A stretch of 64,000 nt of DNA from Dermatophagoides farinae (lineage: Eukaryota > Arthropoda > Arachnida > Sarcoptiformes > Pyroglyphidae): positions 434,001 to 498,000 of the forward strand of contig NW_027461514.1 in assembly GCF_024713945.1 (NCBI RefSeq), read 5' to 3'. The notes under the pieces are model-generated. The model saw only the letters and a program-made list of their open reading frames with translations. It did no database searches and was not told the DNA's origin. Shown piece after piece: positions 28,600-38,300 of this stretch. The stretch's first letter is position 1. Each line of letters opens with the position of its first letter. Made by a program: the position numbers and the translations under genes.

Positions 28600-29724
28600 C
28601 TACTTCGACAAAACAGGCTTCTTCTGGTTGTCTCGTAAAATAGTGTACAACTTTTCGGTATCTTCAACGTCAGCTAGATAAAGTATAAAAAAGGAAAATG
28701 GGTTTTCAACTTGGTTGTTATCATCGCTCGCTGCCAAAAGTTTAGTAATGTCTAAACAAGAAAATTTAATTGACTTTTCACTTAATTTAACTACGTAGTT
28801 TAACGTAGTGAAAGGCGCATTTAACAGAACGTTCCAAGTGAAACTTTTTCTAAACACTATTCGGTAATCATCTGACTCGTTAGATTTAAGAATTCGTACA
28901 CAACCTTCACCAATAGTGCTTGAATAGTACTTAATTGTGCCTTCGACTTCTTTAGAATTAACTTTCTTTAATTTTACGTCGAACTTAGTAAAAACTAATT
29001 CTTCGTCTTCTTCTCCTTTAAAGGAGCTTGGGGTTTTAGTTATAGCATGTTCGTCGTACTTTCTATTTTCTAAGCTTTCTTCTGGGCCTGCTGTATTTTC
29101 AGCGTTAAAAAGTGGGTTGTTTGTGGTATTAGCATCAAGTGCAGAATTCGTATTGTCAACTGAAAACAATGAATTTGTTTTTAAATTGTTAAACAGATTT
29201 GAAGTGGAAAATAAACTGGACGTGTTTGTGGAAAAATCAAAATTAGAAAATGAAAAAATCGAATTTTCATCCTTTTTAGCATTTTCTTCGGGGTTCGGTT
29301 TAACCTCAAGATTTTTCACAGGAGTTGCAACTTCTTTAACGTCTGATTCGCTCTCAGTTATACTCTTAGCAGTGGAATTTTCTTGGGATTTAAATAATTT
29401 ATCACTTTGAAGAGTAGATTCAGATTTAATTGACTCAATTGATCCGATTGGAGTTTGTTTGTTATTTTCTTCTTTCGAAGCTGAAAATGAACTTTGACAG
29501 TTTGAACCTAGTATGTTTTTAGCTGGAATCTCAATTTTTTGTTCTCTAGGTACGGAAATAAAATCGACAGGGAGTTTGTTTGGTTTGCTGCTCGTTTCTT
29601 CAAAGTTCTTAAAATTTCTATTATTGTTTTCATTTTTTTTTTCGTTTAAATTGTGAATAATCCGTTTCGAGCTGACATCCTTATCGTTTTCATCTCCTGT
29701 AAAATTTTTAAAACTCCTTTTCAT
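28600..29724 (-). CDS. NUP50: Nup50/Nup2-like nucleoporin with Ran-binding domain
   Basis: A 374-residue nuclear-basket protein. It opens MKRSFKNFTGDENDKDVSSKR, like the importin-alpha-binding N-terminus of Nup50/Nup2. The middle is low complexity with many aromatic FxF and LF words (IFSFSNFDF, SLFSTSNLF) that resemble degenerate FG repeats, although FG dipeptides themselves are missing. The last ~125 residues are a RanBP1-type domain (VEGTIKYYSSTIGEGCVRIL...WNVLLNAPFTTLNYVVKL...IKFSCLDI). Nup50 speeds release of cargo from importin alpha in the nucleus, and an unusual importin alpha is encoded nearby. An upstream in-frame ATG at 29785-29787 would add 21 hydrophobic, non-family residues, so I prefer the second ATG at 29724. 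Confidence 0.72.
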   Translation of the reverse strand: MKRSFKNFTGDENDKDVSSKRIIHNLNEKKNENNNRNFKNFEETSSKPNKLPVDFISVPREQKIEIPAKNILGSNCQSSFSASKEENNKQTPIGSIESIKSESTLQSDKLFKSQENSTAKSITESESDVKEVATPVKNLEVKPNPEENAKKDENSIFSFSNFDFSTNTSSLFSTSNLFNNLKTNSLFSVDNTNSALDANTTNNPLFNAENTAGPEESLENRKYDEHAITKTPSSFKGEEDEELVFTKFDVKLKKVNSKEVEGTIKYYSSTIGEGCVRILKSNESDDYRIVFRKSFTWNVLLNAPFTTLNYVVKLSEKSIKFSCLDITKLLAASDDNNQVENPFSFFILYLADVEDTEKLYTILRDNQKKPVLSK

Positions 29725-30029
29725 TATTAGATATTTCGTTACTTTTAAACTGTTATTAAAGAAATTGAAAATTTCAAAATTAACCATTATTTAGTAGAAT
29801 TAAATAATATTTTTGTTCTAGCGTCTGAGCATGTTGTGAAAAAAGGGGAAATCTTTGTGATTGAAATATAAATAAATAGCATATATTAATAATGCTATAA
29901 TCAACAATTGTAATATTTTTCCTATCATCAGATCAATTGTTTATATTATATGTCTATAATCTTTTTAATGAAAAAGAAATTTATAATTACTAACACAATT
30001 ACGGTTATAATTTATGTGTTTAATACATT
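29725..30029. other. Intergenic gap (305 bp)
   Basis: Lies between the Nup50-like start and the LDH stop, both on the minus strand. It holds a small perfect hairpin, TAGCAT/ATGCTA around 29876-29896, and otherwise AT-rich sequence with no recognisable element. The first 63 bases could code if the upstream Nup50 ATG is used. Confidence 0.35.
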
Positions 30030-30956
30030 TTACTTATTGTGCTCTTTTATAATTTTTTTAAGTTTTTCAACACATTCATCAAACTTTTGTTTTTCTTCAT
30101 CATTTAGTGATAAATCCAGTGTTTTTCCTATTCCATCATTATTGAATTCACAAGGAGTTGACATGTATAAATCTAGTTTTTCGTGGTAGTGAGACAACGG
30201 TAGTATATAATTAGCATTGCTTTGCATTTGAAAAATAATTTCCGAAATGTGAGCTCCGATACCAAAACAAGTGGCACCAACAAAATTAATAATATCATAA
30301 GCTCTTTTTCTAGTTATTTCTTCAATCTTAAGTTGATTATCTCTCGTAATTTTATATTTCTCAATGATTGATTTACCATTCTCGGTGGCATTGCTCCATA
30401 CGACGAATTGGTCATCACCATGTTCTCCGATAACATAAATATTGACTTTGTCAGGCGGAATATTGTATGAGTAGTTTAGTTGCTTCTTCAGTCTTGACGT
30501 ATCTAGGAATGTTCCTGAACCGAACACTTGATTATGAGGCAAACCTATTTCTTTTTGGAGAAAATAAGTTAATATGTCTACCGGATTGCTGATTACAATT
30601 ACTTTTGTAGTAGGTTTTAATGATTTGATACTCTTACAAATAGATTTCATTATTTTCAAATTAATATCTATCAGTTCAGTACGAGTTTGACCAGGCTTTT
30701 GAGGAACTCCCGAAGAAATAATAATTATGTCACAATTTTTAACTTTGTCGAAAGTAGTGTATGAAATGTGGTTGTATGGTAAGTTGTTTATTCCCGTAGC
30801 GTCATCTATGTCTAACAAACGTCCCATAGCTGGTTCTTCCTTGATATCAACCCCAAAAATTTTTCCAGGATAATTTCTGAGTGCTAAAGCGCTTGCAATC
30901 GCTGTTCCTACTTGTCCAGCCACACCTATAATACAAATATCTTCTTTCCTATACAT
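30030..30956 (-). CDS. LDH: L-lactate dehydrogenase, bacterial type
   Basis: A 308-residue NAD-dependent 2-hydroxyacid dehydrogenase that interconverts pyruvate and lactate, closing glycolysis without oxygen. The nucleotide loop is GVAGQVG (11-17) and FGVD with Asp37 selects NAD. Substrate residues are Gln86 in GVPQKPGQTR (the position that is Gln in LDH and Arg in malate dehydrogenase), Arg92, the Arg of FLDTSRLK, and the catalytic His in GEHGD. VISNPVDILTY and GSGTFLDTSRL are bacterial/archaeal-type signatures. The apicomplexan LDH loop insertion is absent. Gln86 argues for LDH over MDH. The gene is AT-rich like its surroundings, so any transfer would be old. Confidence 0.88.
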   Translation of the reverse strand: MYRKEDICIIGVAGQVGTAIASALALRNYPGKIFGVDIKEEPAMGRLLDIDDATGINNLPYNHISYTTFDKVKNCDIIIISSGVPQKPGQTRTELIDINLKIMKSICKSIKSLKPTTKVIVISNPVDILTYFLQKEIGLPHNQVFGSGTFLDTSRLKKQLNYSYNIPPDKVNIYVIGEHGDDQFVVWSNATENGKSIIEKYKITRDNQLKIEEITRKRAYDIINFVGATCFGIGAHISEIIFQMQSNANYILPLSHYHEKLDLYMSTPCEFNNDGIGKTLDLSLNDEEKQKFDECVEKLKKIIKEHNK

Positions 30957-31030
30957 TATATAGAAATTAATTAGATCGAAATGTTAAAACAAAAAAATAT
31001 GTGTTGCATGTGGGTTAAAATAATGTTTGC

Positions 31031-32392
31031 TTAGTTTTTGAAATATGGAATTATGTAATTTGATACATTTAAATCTGTGTTGTATTTGTGTTTAATAATG
31101 TCGGCAATAGATTTGCGTACTTTTACTGTGTTGAATGTTTCAATTCGTTGCATACCAATCTGGATCATGTCTACAGTAGGTCGTTTCTTACAATCAACTT
31201 CTAGTAAAGCTAGAATACATGCCTTCATATGATAACTCCTCACAATTTGATTTTTTTTTTTATGAAAACTAAATGGTAAATCGTTTGGGGTGTATTTATT
31301 GTCTCGAATTGATTCTTTCAAAAACATTATACTTTTTTTGGTTTCATCACTATCTTTTGACTGTGAAATAAATGATATGTCTCCGTAAGCCATGTAGTAC
31401 AACATCAAACCGCAACTCCAAATGTCATTTTTTAAATCGTACGAATTCGAGTAATGCCCATAAGAATCTTGCTCTAAAAGTTCTGGTGCAGTGTATTCTA
31501 ACGTTCCAGTGTACCCATCGCCTGTTCGACTGCTTGAAACATAATCAGCTGTACCGAAATCAGCCAAACATGCATAAACTTGAGGTATTTCAACATTGTC
31601 CGTATGAACCTCGGATTGTAACTTTAATAAAATATTAGAAGGTTTCAAATCTCTGTGAACTATATAGCGATGATGCAAATGCTGTAAACCAAATATTATG
31701 TCAAAAAATAAAACCCAGACTTGATTTTCGCTGAGTATACTTTCATTTTGAATGTATACCAACGTTATCAATTCTTCAAGTGAACCTCCTGCACAATATT
31801 CCATAAGCACAAACAACCACGGTACATAAACTGGAGGTAGTGCTGTACCTTTATGAAATTCTAACCAACTGTGTTTGTATGAAACAATGTTGTGATGGTT
31901 AAGTGATTCTCTCATTTTAACTTCTTTTAACATTTTAGCTAACATTTTTTTGTCATTTCCAACAGGAATCTTTTTAATTGCGTAATACCCTAATACTATA
32001 TCATCTAAAACATGTTCACAAAGATAAACTTGTCCATAAGCTCCACTGCCAAGCTTCGATTTTTCTCTGAAAAAATTTGAATAGTATTTGTTTAAAATAA
32101 ATTGCTGTGGAATGTAATCCAGAAGATCTGACAAATATCTGTTTTTTTCTACAAATTCTCTATTCATATTTTGTCGTTTATTTAATATATTGGCTAAAAA
32201 GTGGAAGTATTTAATTGTTACTTCTGATACCTTTCCTTCGCGTGATCCACAAAGTGGACAAGGTTGTTTAAACTGAGAATGCAAAAATTGGGTCCCTCCA
32301 TGAGTTAAAACTATGTCTCCATTTTCTTGTTTCGCTAAAACGAGTTTATCATTATCAAAGCTTGCTAATAATAGATCATATACATCCTCCAT
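31031..32392 (-). CDS. IKS1: IKS1-type serine/threonine kinase
   Basis: A 453-residue kinase with the whole architecture of yeast Iks1. The short N-terminal part has a zinc-like CPLCG (about 45-49). Next comes YYSNFFREKSKLGSGAYGQVYLC with the Gly loop, the ATP lysine in YYAIKKIPVG, and a hinge region, LFVLMEYCAGGSLEELI. The catalytic loop is HRDLKPSNILL and the metal motif DFGTADY. The APE region is TAPELL. The match through KLGSGA.G.VYLC, VLREVKM-like MLKEVKM and NIVSYKHSWLE is specific to IKS1 rather than to kinases at large. Its function is poorly known in any organism (ion-stress phenotype in yeast). The ATG at 32390-32392 gives family length. Confidence 0.85.
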   Translation of the reverse strand: MEDVYDLLLASFDNDKLVLAKQENGDIVLTHGGTQFLHSQFKQPCPLCGSREGKVSEVTIKYFHFLANILNKRQNMNREFVEKNRYLSDLLDYIPQQFILNKYYSNFFREKSKLGSGAYGQVYLCEHVLDDIVLGYYAIKKIPVGNDKKMLAKMLKEVKMRESLNHHNIVSYKHSWLEFHKGTALPPVYVPWLFVLMEYCAGGSLEELITLVYIQNESILSENQVWVLFFDIIFGLQHLHHRYIVHRDLKPSNILLKLQSEVHTDNVEIPQVYACLADFGTADYVSSSRTGDGYTGTLEYTAPELLEQDSYGHYSNSYDLKNDIWSCGLMLYYMAYGDISFISQSKDSDETKKSIMFLKESIRDNKYTPNDLPFSFHKKKNQIVRSYHMKACILALLEVDCKKRPTVDMIQIGMQRIETFNTVKVRKSIADIIKHKYNTDLNVSNYIIPYFKN

Positions 32393-32485
32393 TTGAATAA
32401 TTTTCGTGAATAAATATTACTCTGATTTTTTTTTTCAATTATATGATCAATAATTTTATTGAATTATAATAACTAGCTACTTTGA

Positions 32486-33331
32486 TTAAATTACTTCAGA
32501 TAACAACCATTTTAAATTTTTGAGTAAAAAATACATGGCATTTGTCCAATTTTGTTCGGATGTTACAGAATAATCAATAGAGTAATTGTTTATTAATCCT
32601 GGAGTTGATGTATCAAAAGGTTCTTTTGATATACTATTTTGCATTACTTTATTTCGTAAATCGCAATATACACCAATTAATTCTTTGAGAGCTAAAGAAA
32701 ATTTATTTTTCTGAAAATAAGTACTAAAAATGCTATCAGTTAAATAAAGTGGATAGGATATTTCATTAATTATGCAAAGACTTCGAGAACCTGCTAATAC
32801 AAACTTATTGCTGATATTATAAGAAAGACGCTCCGAGACCGTTGAAAGCAAAGCAGCTATGTCTCCTAACCCAGTACTAACTTCGTTGAAATTGATTTGA
32901 TAGGTTTGATTGCTTCCAATTTTACAGTTGTTAATCATTCCGATACCATCGGCAAAAGTTATTGAATAAGCATCACTGAGGGTGCTCAAGTATCTCAACT
33001 TAATAAGATAATTTTTTAATTGTATAAAAATGTTCTGTTCATCATAATAATCACTATTTTTTTCTACTTCTTCGTGTGTCTTTTGAATTTGATGGATAAA
33101 TTTTTGCATATTTTTTTTGTAATTCCGGGAATTAATTCTGACTTGTTCGCGCTTCTGAGTTGCTAAGTCAATAGTTGATCCTAACTCAAAATAATCTGTA
33201 TGATTTTCAGGATTTTTCAAAAAATTGCATATTCTATCAGCTAAAGATTTTTGCAAGACTGATTCGGGAAGTTCAGGATTCAAATCTACTAGATTAAAAA
33301 TTTTATATGATTTATTGTTATGGTCGTTCAT
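32486..33331 (-). CDS. ATG6: Atg6/Beclin-1 (Vps30), shortened
   Basis: A 281-residue protein. It has an N-terminal helical part, a coiled coil (about 75-130, RINSRNYKKNMQKFIHQIQK onward), then a BARA domain. The best landmarks are TFADGIGMINNCKIG (family: T..I...G.INN.RLG), INFNEVSTGLGDIAALL (family: EINAAWGQ..LLL) and YPLYLTDSIFSTYFQKNKFSLAL (family: LPLY......FF...KFD.AM). Atg6 is a core subunit of the Vps34 PI3-kinase complexes in autophagy and endosome sorting. The BH3 and CxxC regions of longer homologues are absent. I use the ATG at 33331. An upstream in-frame ATG would run into the divergent gene's start at 33478 and adds non-family sequence. Identity comes from pattern, not overall similarity. 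Confidence 0.68.
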   Translation of the reverse strand: MNDHNNKSYKIFNLVDLNPELPESVLQKSLADRICNFLKNPENHTDYFELGSTIDLATQKREQVRINSRNYKKNMQKFIHQIQKTHEEVEKNSDYYDEQNIFIQLKNYLIKLRYLSTLSDAYSITFADGIGMINNCKIGSNQTYQINFNEVSTGLGDIAALLSTVSERLSYNISNKFVLAGSRSLCIINEISYPLYLTDSIFSTYFQKNKFSLALKELIGVYCDLRNKVMQNSISKEPFDTSTPGLINNYSIDYSVTSEQNWTNAMYFLLKNLKWLLSEVI

Positions 33332-33477
33332 ATAGTTAAAATTTACATTTTTAATGATTTGTTCGTCTATAGTTATCGTATGTTTTGAATAAATCAAACT
33401 GCAAAATTTATAAATCTCTAAATTATTATATAAACAAAAATATTTGTAGATAAAATTATGAATAGCTCTGATTATTG

Positions 33478-34314
33478 ATGAAGAGTAAGCAAGCAAAAAC
33501 ATTAGTTTGTTGTGTTTGCAAAGCCAAAAAAAACTTCTTTTTTCAATTTAAAATTCCAAATAACTCTATTTCGTTGCTAACAACAATAAAACAAAATCAC
33601 GATAGCAGCGTTTTAGCCTTTTTAAAACGAATCATCTTACCTTGCCCATATTGTTTACCTGATGCGTTCATCAAGATAGAAAAAAAATCTTTGATTGGCT
33701 CGTCTTACTTTTACGCTGATAGGCAAACAAGAAATCGTGTTGGACCGCGATTTTTTGCTTTTCTAGTCATAGAAAATGGTGTGTTACCTTATTTTTTAAA
33801 AAGTGTAAAAACGCTTAGTTTCAGTGAAGCCCTCGAAGCTGTAGAAAAAGTTACCGTCGACTTCCTAAGTGAAGTTTTATCTAATTTTATTGAAAAAGAA
33901 TCAAAAAAAAGTAATAACGATTTAGATGATTTTACACTAGCTTCTTTCAATATTAGCATAAAAAATGAGGAACTAGAAAAAATAGTAAGTTAACTAGTTT
34001 TTACTTATAATTAGCTTCAAATAATATCTCGAGATTTAAACTATTTCAACAAATGGAATAAACAACAAAACACTAAGTATTTGCATAGAGTAAAGGAGTT
34101 CATTAAAAAAACTCTTAACGTACTAAGCTTGGAACTTAGTTTGAAAATTATTAAACAATTGTCTGATCATATTCAAAATTTTTTATACATTGATACATCA
34201 AATAAATCAATTAACTGTTTAAATCTCAGTCATGAAAAGTATTATATTGATAAATTAACAATGAACTTATATATAAAAAATTCTCAAACTACCGATGAAA
34301 TAATTGATATCTAA
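33478..34314 (+). CDS. Unknown protein with CxxC pairs (2 exons)
   Basis: Exons 33478-33984 and 34015-34314 join across a 30-nt intron, giving 268 residues with no function I recognise. Residues 9-16 read LVCCVCKA, and a CPYC pair follows at about residue 56, so a zinc site formed by two CxxC pairs is likely. The middle (about 72-130) has alternating strands and a helix (RFFAFLVIENGVLPYFL), reminiscent of a longin-type fold. The second exon is helical and polar. The start ATG at 33478 sits 146 bp from the divergent Atg6 start. The stop codon TAA (34312-34314) overlaps the stop of the convergent gene. A folliculin/Lst7-like origin crossed my mind but is not supported well enough. Confidence 0.6.
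33985..34014 (+). other. Intron, 30 nt (CxxC protein gene)
   Basis: Begins GTAAGT and ends ATAATTAG. It lies on a codon boundary. Retention gives GTA AGT TAA. Splicing joins two frames that are otherwise separate, and the second has no ATG of its own. Confidence 0.8.
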
Positions 34315-35309
34315 TACATACGTTTATATAATGAAGGGCTGTCACTTAGTTCGCAATAATTTCCAATAAGTTGATAGCCAGTGGAACAGGTTTTTTCTGC
34401 TGCTCCTAAAATAGTGTAACAATTTTGATCATCTAACATAATGTCTGTTTTTTTGCATTGTTTGTTGGGCTGAGTCGTTTTTAAAAGTTCACAAACATGT
34501 TTGTTCAACCGGTATCCAGTAGGACAATTGAAAATAGGTTTTAGAAATTCGTCAGGGAAACAGTTTTTATTATGTCCTAATGAACAATAGACATCTGTCG
34601 GATAAACTTTGCGACTGTAACATTTTCCATTCTTCTCAATGGCATGTTCAGGACATCGAGACTCGCAAATTGGCTGAGCTTCTAATTCGACTTCACAAAC
34701 CCTTTGATTAACACCGATTTCAGCATCCGGGAGCGTATTATTATTATTATTATCATTAAAGCGGTGTCTTAAACATGTTTCAGCATGAACTGATGCCTCT
34801 ACCATTCCTGCGTCTTCTCTGGGTGTGCAATCCATTTCAACTGATTTCCAACATGATCCTCTGGCTTCAGTATATCCGAGTGGACATCCAGTGATTTTGT
34901 GATGTGATTCTGGAATGTATACAACGCATTGGTTGTTTTCAAGTTCTCCAGCTTTACAACGTTCCATTATGCCTTTTATTTTGGTTGATTGACACAGACC
35001 TCCAATATCACGAGTTCCCACAGGACAAGATGGTTCAGCTGGGATAGTTTCAATAGATTCACATTGAAAGTCTTTTAAAACACTGCCTTCGTCACAAGTA
35101 AGAATTCCTACAGTGGGCACGACGCAATGTTCGCCATGTAAAGTTCCTTTTGGACATCTTAAAAATGGTTTCAAAGCTTTACGAGGATCACAGGCACCTG
35201 GAACAGAAGACTCACAAACAATTGTATTGTCTAATGCCGGAATTGACGAATACACCTGTCCTGAAACTAAAGCGAGAGGAATTAAGATCGAACAAACTTT
35301 AATCACCAT
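34311..35309 (-). CDS. Secreted Cys-rich protein, oocyst-wall-protein (COWP)-like
   Basis: A 332-residue protein with a clear signal peptide (MVIKVCSILIPLALVSG, cut near residue 18-22) and 27 cysteines. It is built from modules of the form C-P-x-G-x(5-7)-C followed 10-14 residues later by the next CP. Examples are CPKGTLHGEHC, CPVGTRDIGGLC, CPLGYTEARGSC, CPTGYRLNKHVC and CSTGYQLIGNYC. That spacing, and PAEPSCPVG-like linkers, are the pattern of Cryptosporidium and coccidian oocyst wall proteins, which are disulfide-linked in the wall of the transmission stage. N- and C-terminal modules are internally duplicated (see findings). There are no membrane anchor and no obvious Tyr-rich region. Role as a cyst/oocyst wall component is inferred. 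General EGF-like or TIL-type Cys-rich folds are an alternative. Confidence 0.7.
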   Translation of the reverse strand: MVIKVCSILIPLALVSGQVYSSIPALDNTIVCESSVPGACDPRKALKPFLRCPKGTLHGEHCVVPTVGILTCDEGSVLKDFQCESIETIPAEPSCPVGTRDIGGLCQSTKIKGIMERCKAGELENNQCVVYIPESHHKITGCPLGYTEARGSCWKSVEMDCTPREDAGMVEASVHAETCLRHRFNDNNNNNTLPDAEIGVNQRVCEVELEAQPICESRCPEHAIEKNGKCYSRKVYPTDVYCSLGHNKNCFPDEFLKPIFNCPTGYRLNKHVCELLKTTQPNKQCKKTDIMLDDQNCYTILGAAEKTCSTGYQLIGNYCELSDSPSLYKRMY

Positions 35310-35385
35310 CTTAATTATGTTAATTTTATAGGTGCTTCGTTCGTCTCATTAAGAATTTAATGTGCCTCAATGGGACATTTTTTTT

Positions 35386-38300
35386 TCAATACCCGGCGTT
35401 GATAGATTTATTTTTTATTTGTCTTTTCCACTTGCTTGAGTTTTCTTGTTCAGCTAAACACTTAGCTAATTCGCTTTTAAACATCAAAATTGACGAGTCA
35501 GCCAGAAATGAAAAGATAATTGATCTAAATTGTTTTTCCTTCGTTTCAATTGCCAACATGGTTTCATAATGAATTTCAACGGTTAAGCTATTTAATCCAG
35601 TAAATCTTATTTTTCTAATTTCTGAAATGCGAATGCAGGATTTGGTCAAAATACATTCTTCTGCAACATTAGAAAGTTTTGTCAAAAGTACCTCGTTTCT
35701 GTCCATACTTTCATCCATGTATTCTAACCATTTAGGAATAGCAGAAAAAGCTGATTCTTCTTGTTCCTAAAATATTATTTGCAATAATTACTTACTTCGT
35801 CTTTGTTGCTAGCTAAAAAAATTGTATCAACAATTGAATGTTGTGCGTTTGTCTTAATAAAACATAGATTTCGCGATATTGCACTAATAAAAATGAATTC
35901 GGATAAACTTACTTAGCGATAATTCCATTTTTATCTTCAAAATTCTGGTTGATAACAATACCACATTGACGAGCAAAAACTCGATCTAAAGCAAACCAAG
36001 AATCCAGCTTGATTTCAAAAAAACAAACCTGTGTTTCTGAAAGTGTAATGAGAATGGGAAGATTATCAATTTCACACCAGTAATAAGCGATAAGATCGTC
36101 AAAACGAATTTTGTTATTTTTGCAAACTTGTGCAAAACAATTTGCCAAAACGAGGTCTGGTTGAACGAATATCTTTTCAATATTATTTTGACTTTTATAA
36201 AAATAAAGAACTGCAGAAATTTTTAAAGCTGTTTGTTGTTGATCAAAAATCAAGTGAACTCTTGATTTATCATGAAATGTGACAGAAATAATATAGCCGA
36301 AAGATATACTACAGCTTATAAAATTGATATCAGAGATTATTTTTTCTGTAATTATATTATAGGTTTCGTCGTTAAGGGAAAATAAAACAAAAGATTTTTT
36401 TGAAACGGCTATACACTTTCGTTCCCATATAGCACCTACGGAATAAAAACAATCTTGTATTTCAACGATTCTAATGGCAGCATCGTACCGTCTGGAAAGT
36501 TCCTGTTCTAGCGTTCTGCAAATCCTGTTTAATCGATATTGATTAGATATTCCATACACTAATGACGCTCTCAAAATAACATTATAATTGGAACAAGCTG
36601 TTGTCAGTTGTCTTAAAATTTCGAGATTTTCACTTTTTGTCCAATAAAGTTTACAATCAGCAAAAATAAAGTTTAATTCGTACTCAATTTGCCATAAATC
36701 TTGAAAAAGAGCAGAAAAAGTGTGATGATGAAAATTGACACTTCCTGATGCAGATCCTAAAGTAAGTTTATGTTCTGCTGAAATGATCTTGCCAACTAGA
36801 GCAAAAAACCAATCACCTATAAGTTTGCTGTAGGCTAGGTTTATGCATTTTTGGTTTACTTGTACATATTTGGTAAATTTTATATATTTGATTTGTTGAG
36901 TGATTAAGCGTACTATTTTTACTAAGCTGATTAAAAAAGAAGTCAGTAATGGTAAAGTGTGTAAAGCATTATAATCTTCAAAGCGGTTGTTCTGGTTAAA
37001 CTTGCTTATGAAGAATGAATTTAATGTATTATATAAGACTGTCGAGGTTTTTTCGTGTAATCGTTTGAGAAAGTTACATAAAAGATTGTAAATAATCAAG
37101 TAATCTGCAGATAAAGCAACTTCATTGTAACCTAGTATTAATATTTCGTAGAACAAATCAAGTAGTTTTCTTAATAGAGCAAAATCTGGTTTTATTGATA
37201 ATGCTAAAAAAATTAAAAGTTTTATTAGTCTAACCGACGATAAATTGTAATGTATTTGGCTGTCAATGCATAGAAGAATCTGGCTTGTGTTCATTAGTGA
37301 AAACAAGTCGTAAAAACAACTAATGATAAAATATAGCGGCAGACCAGTAGAACTAGTGTCACAAATAGCTACAATTTTATGATTAAGTTCGACATTTAAC
37401 GAGCTTTGAATTGTAGCAAAAAAACTCTCTTTTAAGGTCAACGATTTGATTATTATGTTTCCAATTCTAGCCGATAACTTGCGCTTGGAGGATCCCATAT
37501 AAGAAACCTTCTTTAGAATACTATCTGAATTATATAAATAGTGTAAAACTGAATTTAAAAGATCTATAGAACTTTCAACATTTTTAGGGTCTTTTTCAAC
37601 GTCAACCATGCATGTTTTAATAACGTTTATCCAGAGTGTATTAGATTCTAACAACTTGTCCATTTCATTAAAAGATTTCTCGAACAACGGAACTATTCTG
37701 CATTCGATGTAATTCACTAAAGATAAGAACAAGTCTTCTATGTCGTAACTCATTAAGAACTCTTTTCGTTCCTGAAATTCGGCATCTGATGTGTAAAACT
37801 CCTTCAATAATAATTCGACGATTTTAGAAGATCGACTGCTGATTTTATCGCATAAATTCAATACCGACTCAACGTCTGATAACATTGCTGTACTAGAATT
37901 TTTTAATGAGAAAATATCGCATAGTGTATTGATTATGCGTAATGCGATTTTTGAAGACGGAGCTACAAGAAACAAAGCATCTAACAATTTTGAAGGAGTC
38001 AAGTAATAGGCAATATTTTGTTCAATAAACGTATCATAGGCTGTAAATGAAACGTTATGCTCTAACGTCAAAATATCTTCTAAACCATCAAATATAAATT
38101 CTACAAGATCTGTATAGTTATAATTAGTGAAATAGATGGTTGTCAAGACATTTAAATATGATGATAAATTTTGACTGATACACTTACAGTCGATTGGAAA
38201 CTTGATTAAAGAGTAACGAATTATTGCCAATATCTGAAACCAAATATTTCGTGCTGTATGAAAGTCAATGTTGTTTAGCTCAAGTTGAAATTTGATCAAA

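Noticed and set aside
30030-30956. Malate dehydrogenase identity for the LDH gene
   Set aside because: The specificity residue is Gln86 rather than Arg, which by family rules indicates pyruvate/lactate specificity.
33332-33502. Longer Atg6 N-terminus from the ATG at 33500-33502
   Set aside because: It would overlap the start of the divergent CxxC gene, and the added residues are hydrophobic AT-rich sequence without family similarity.
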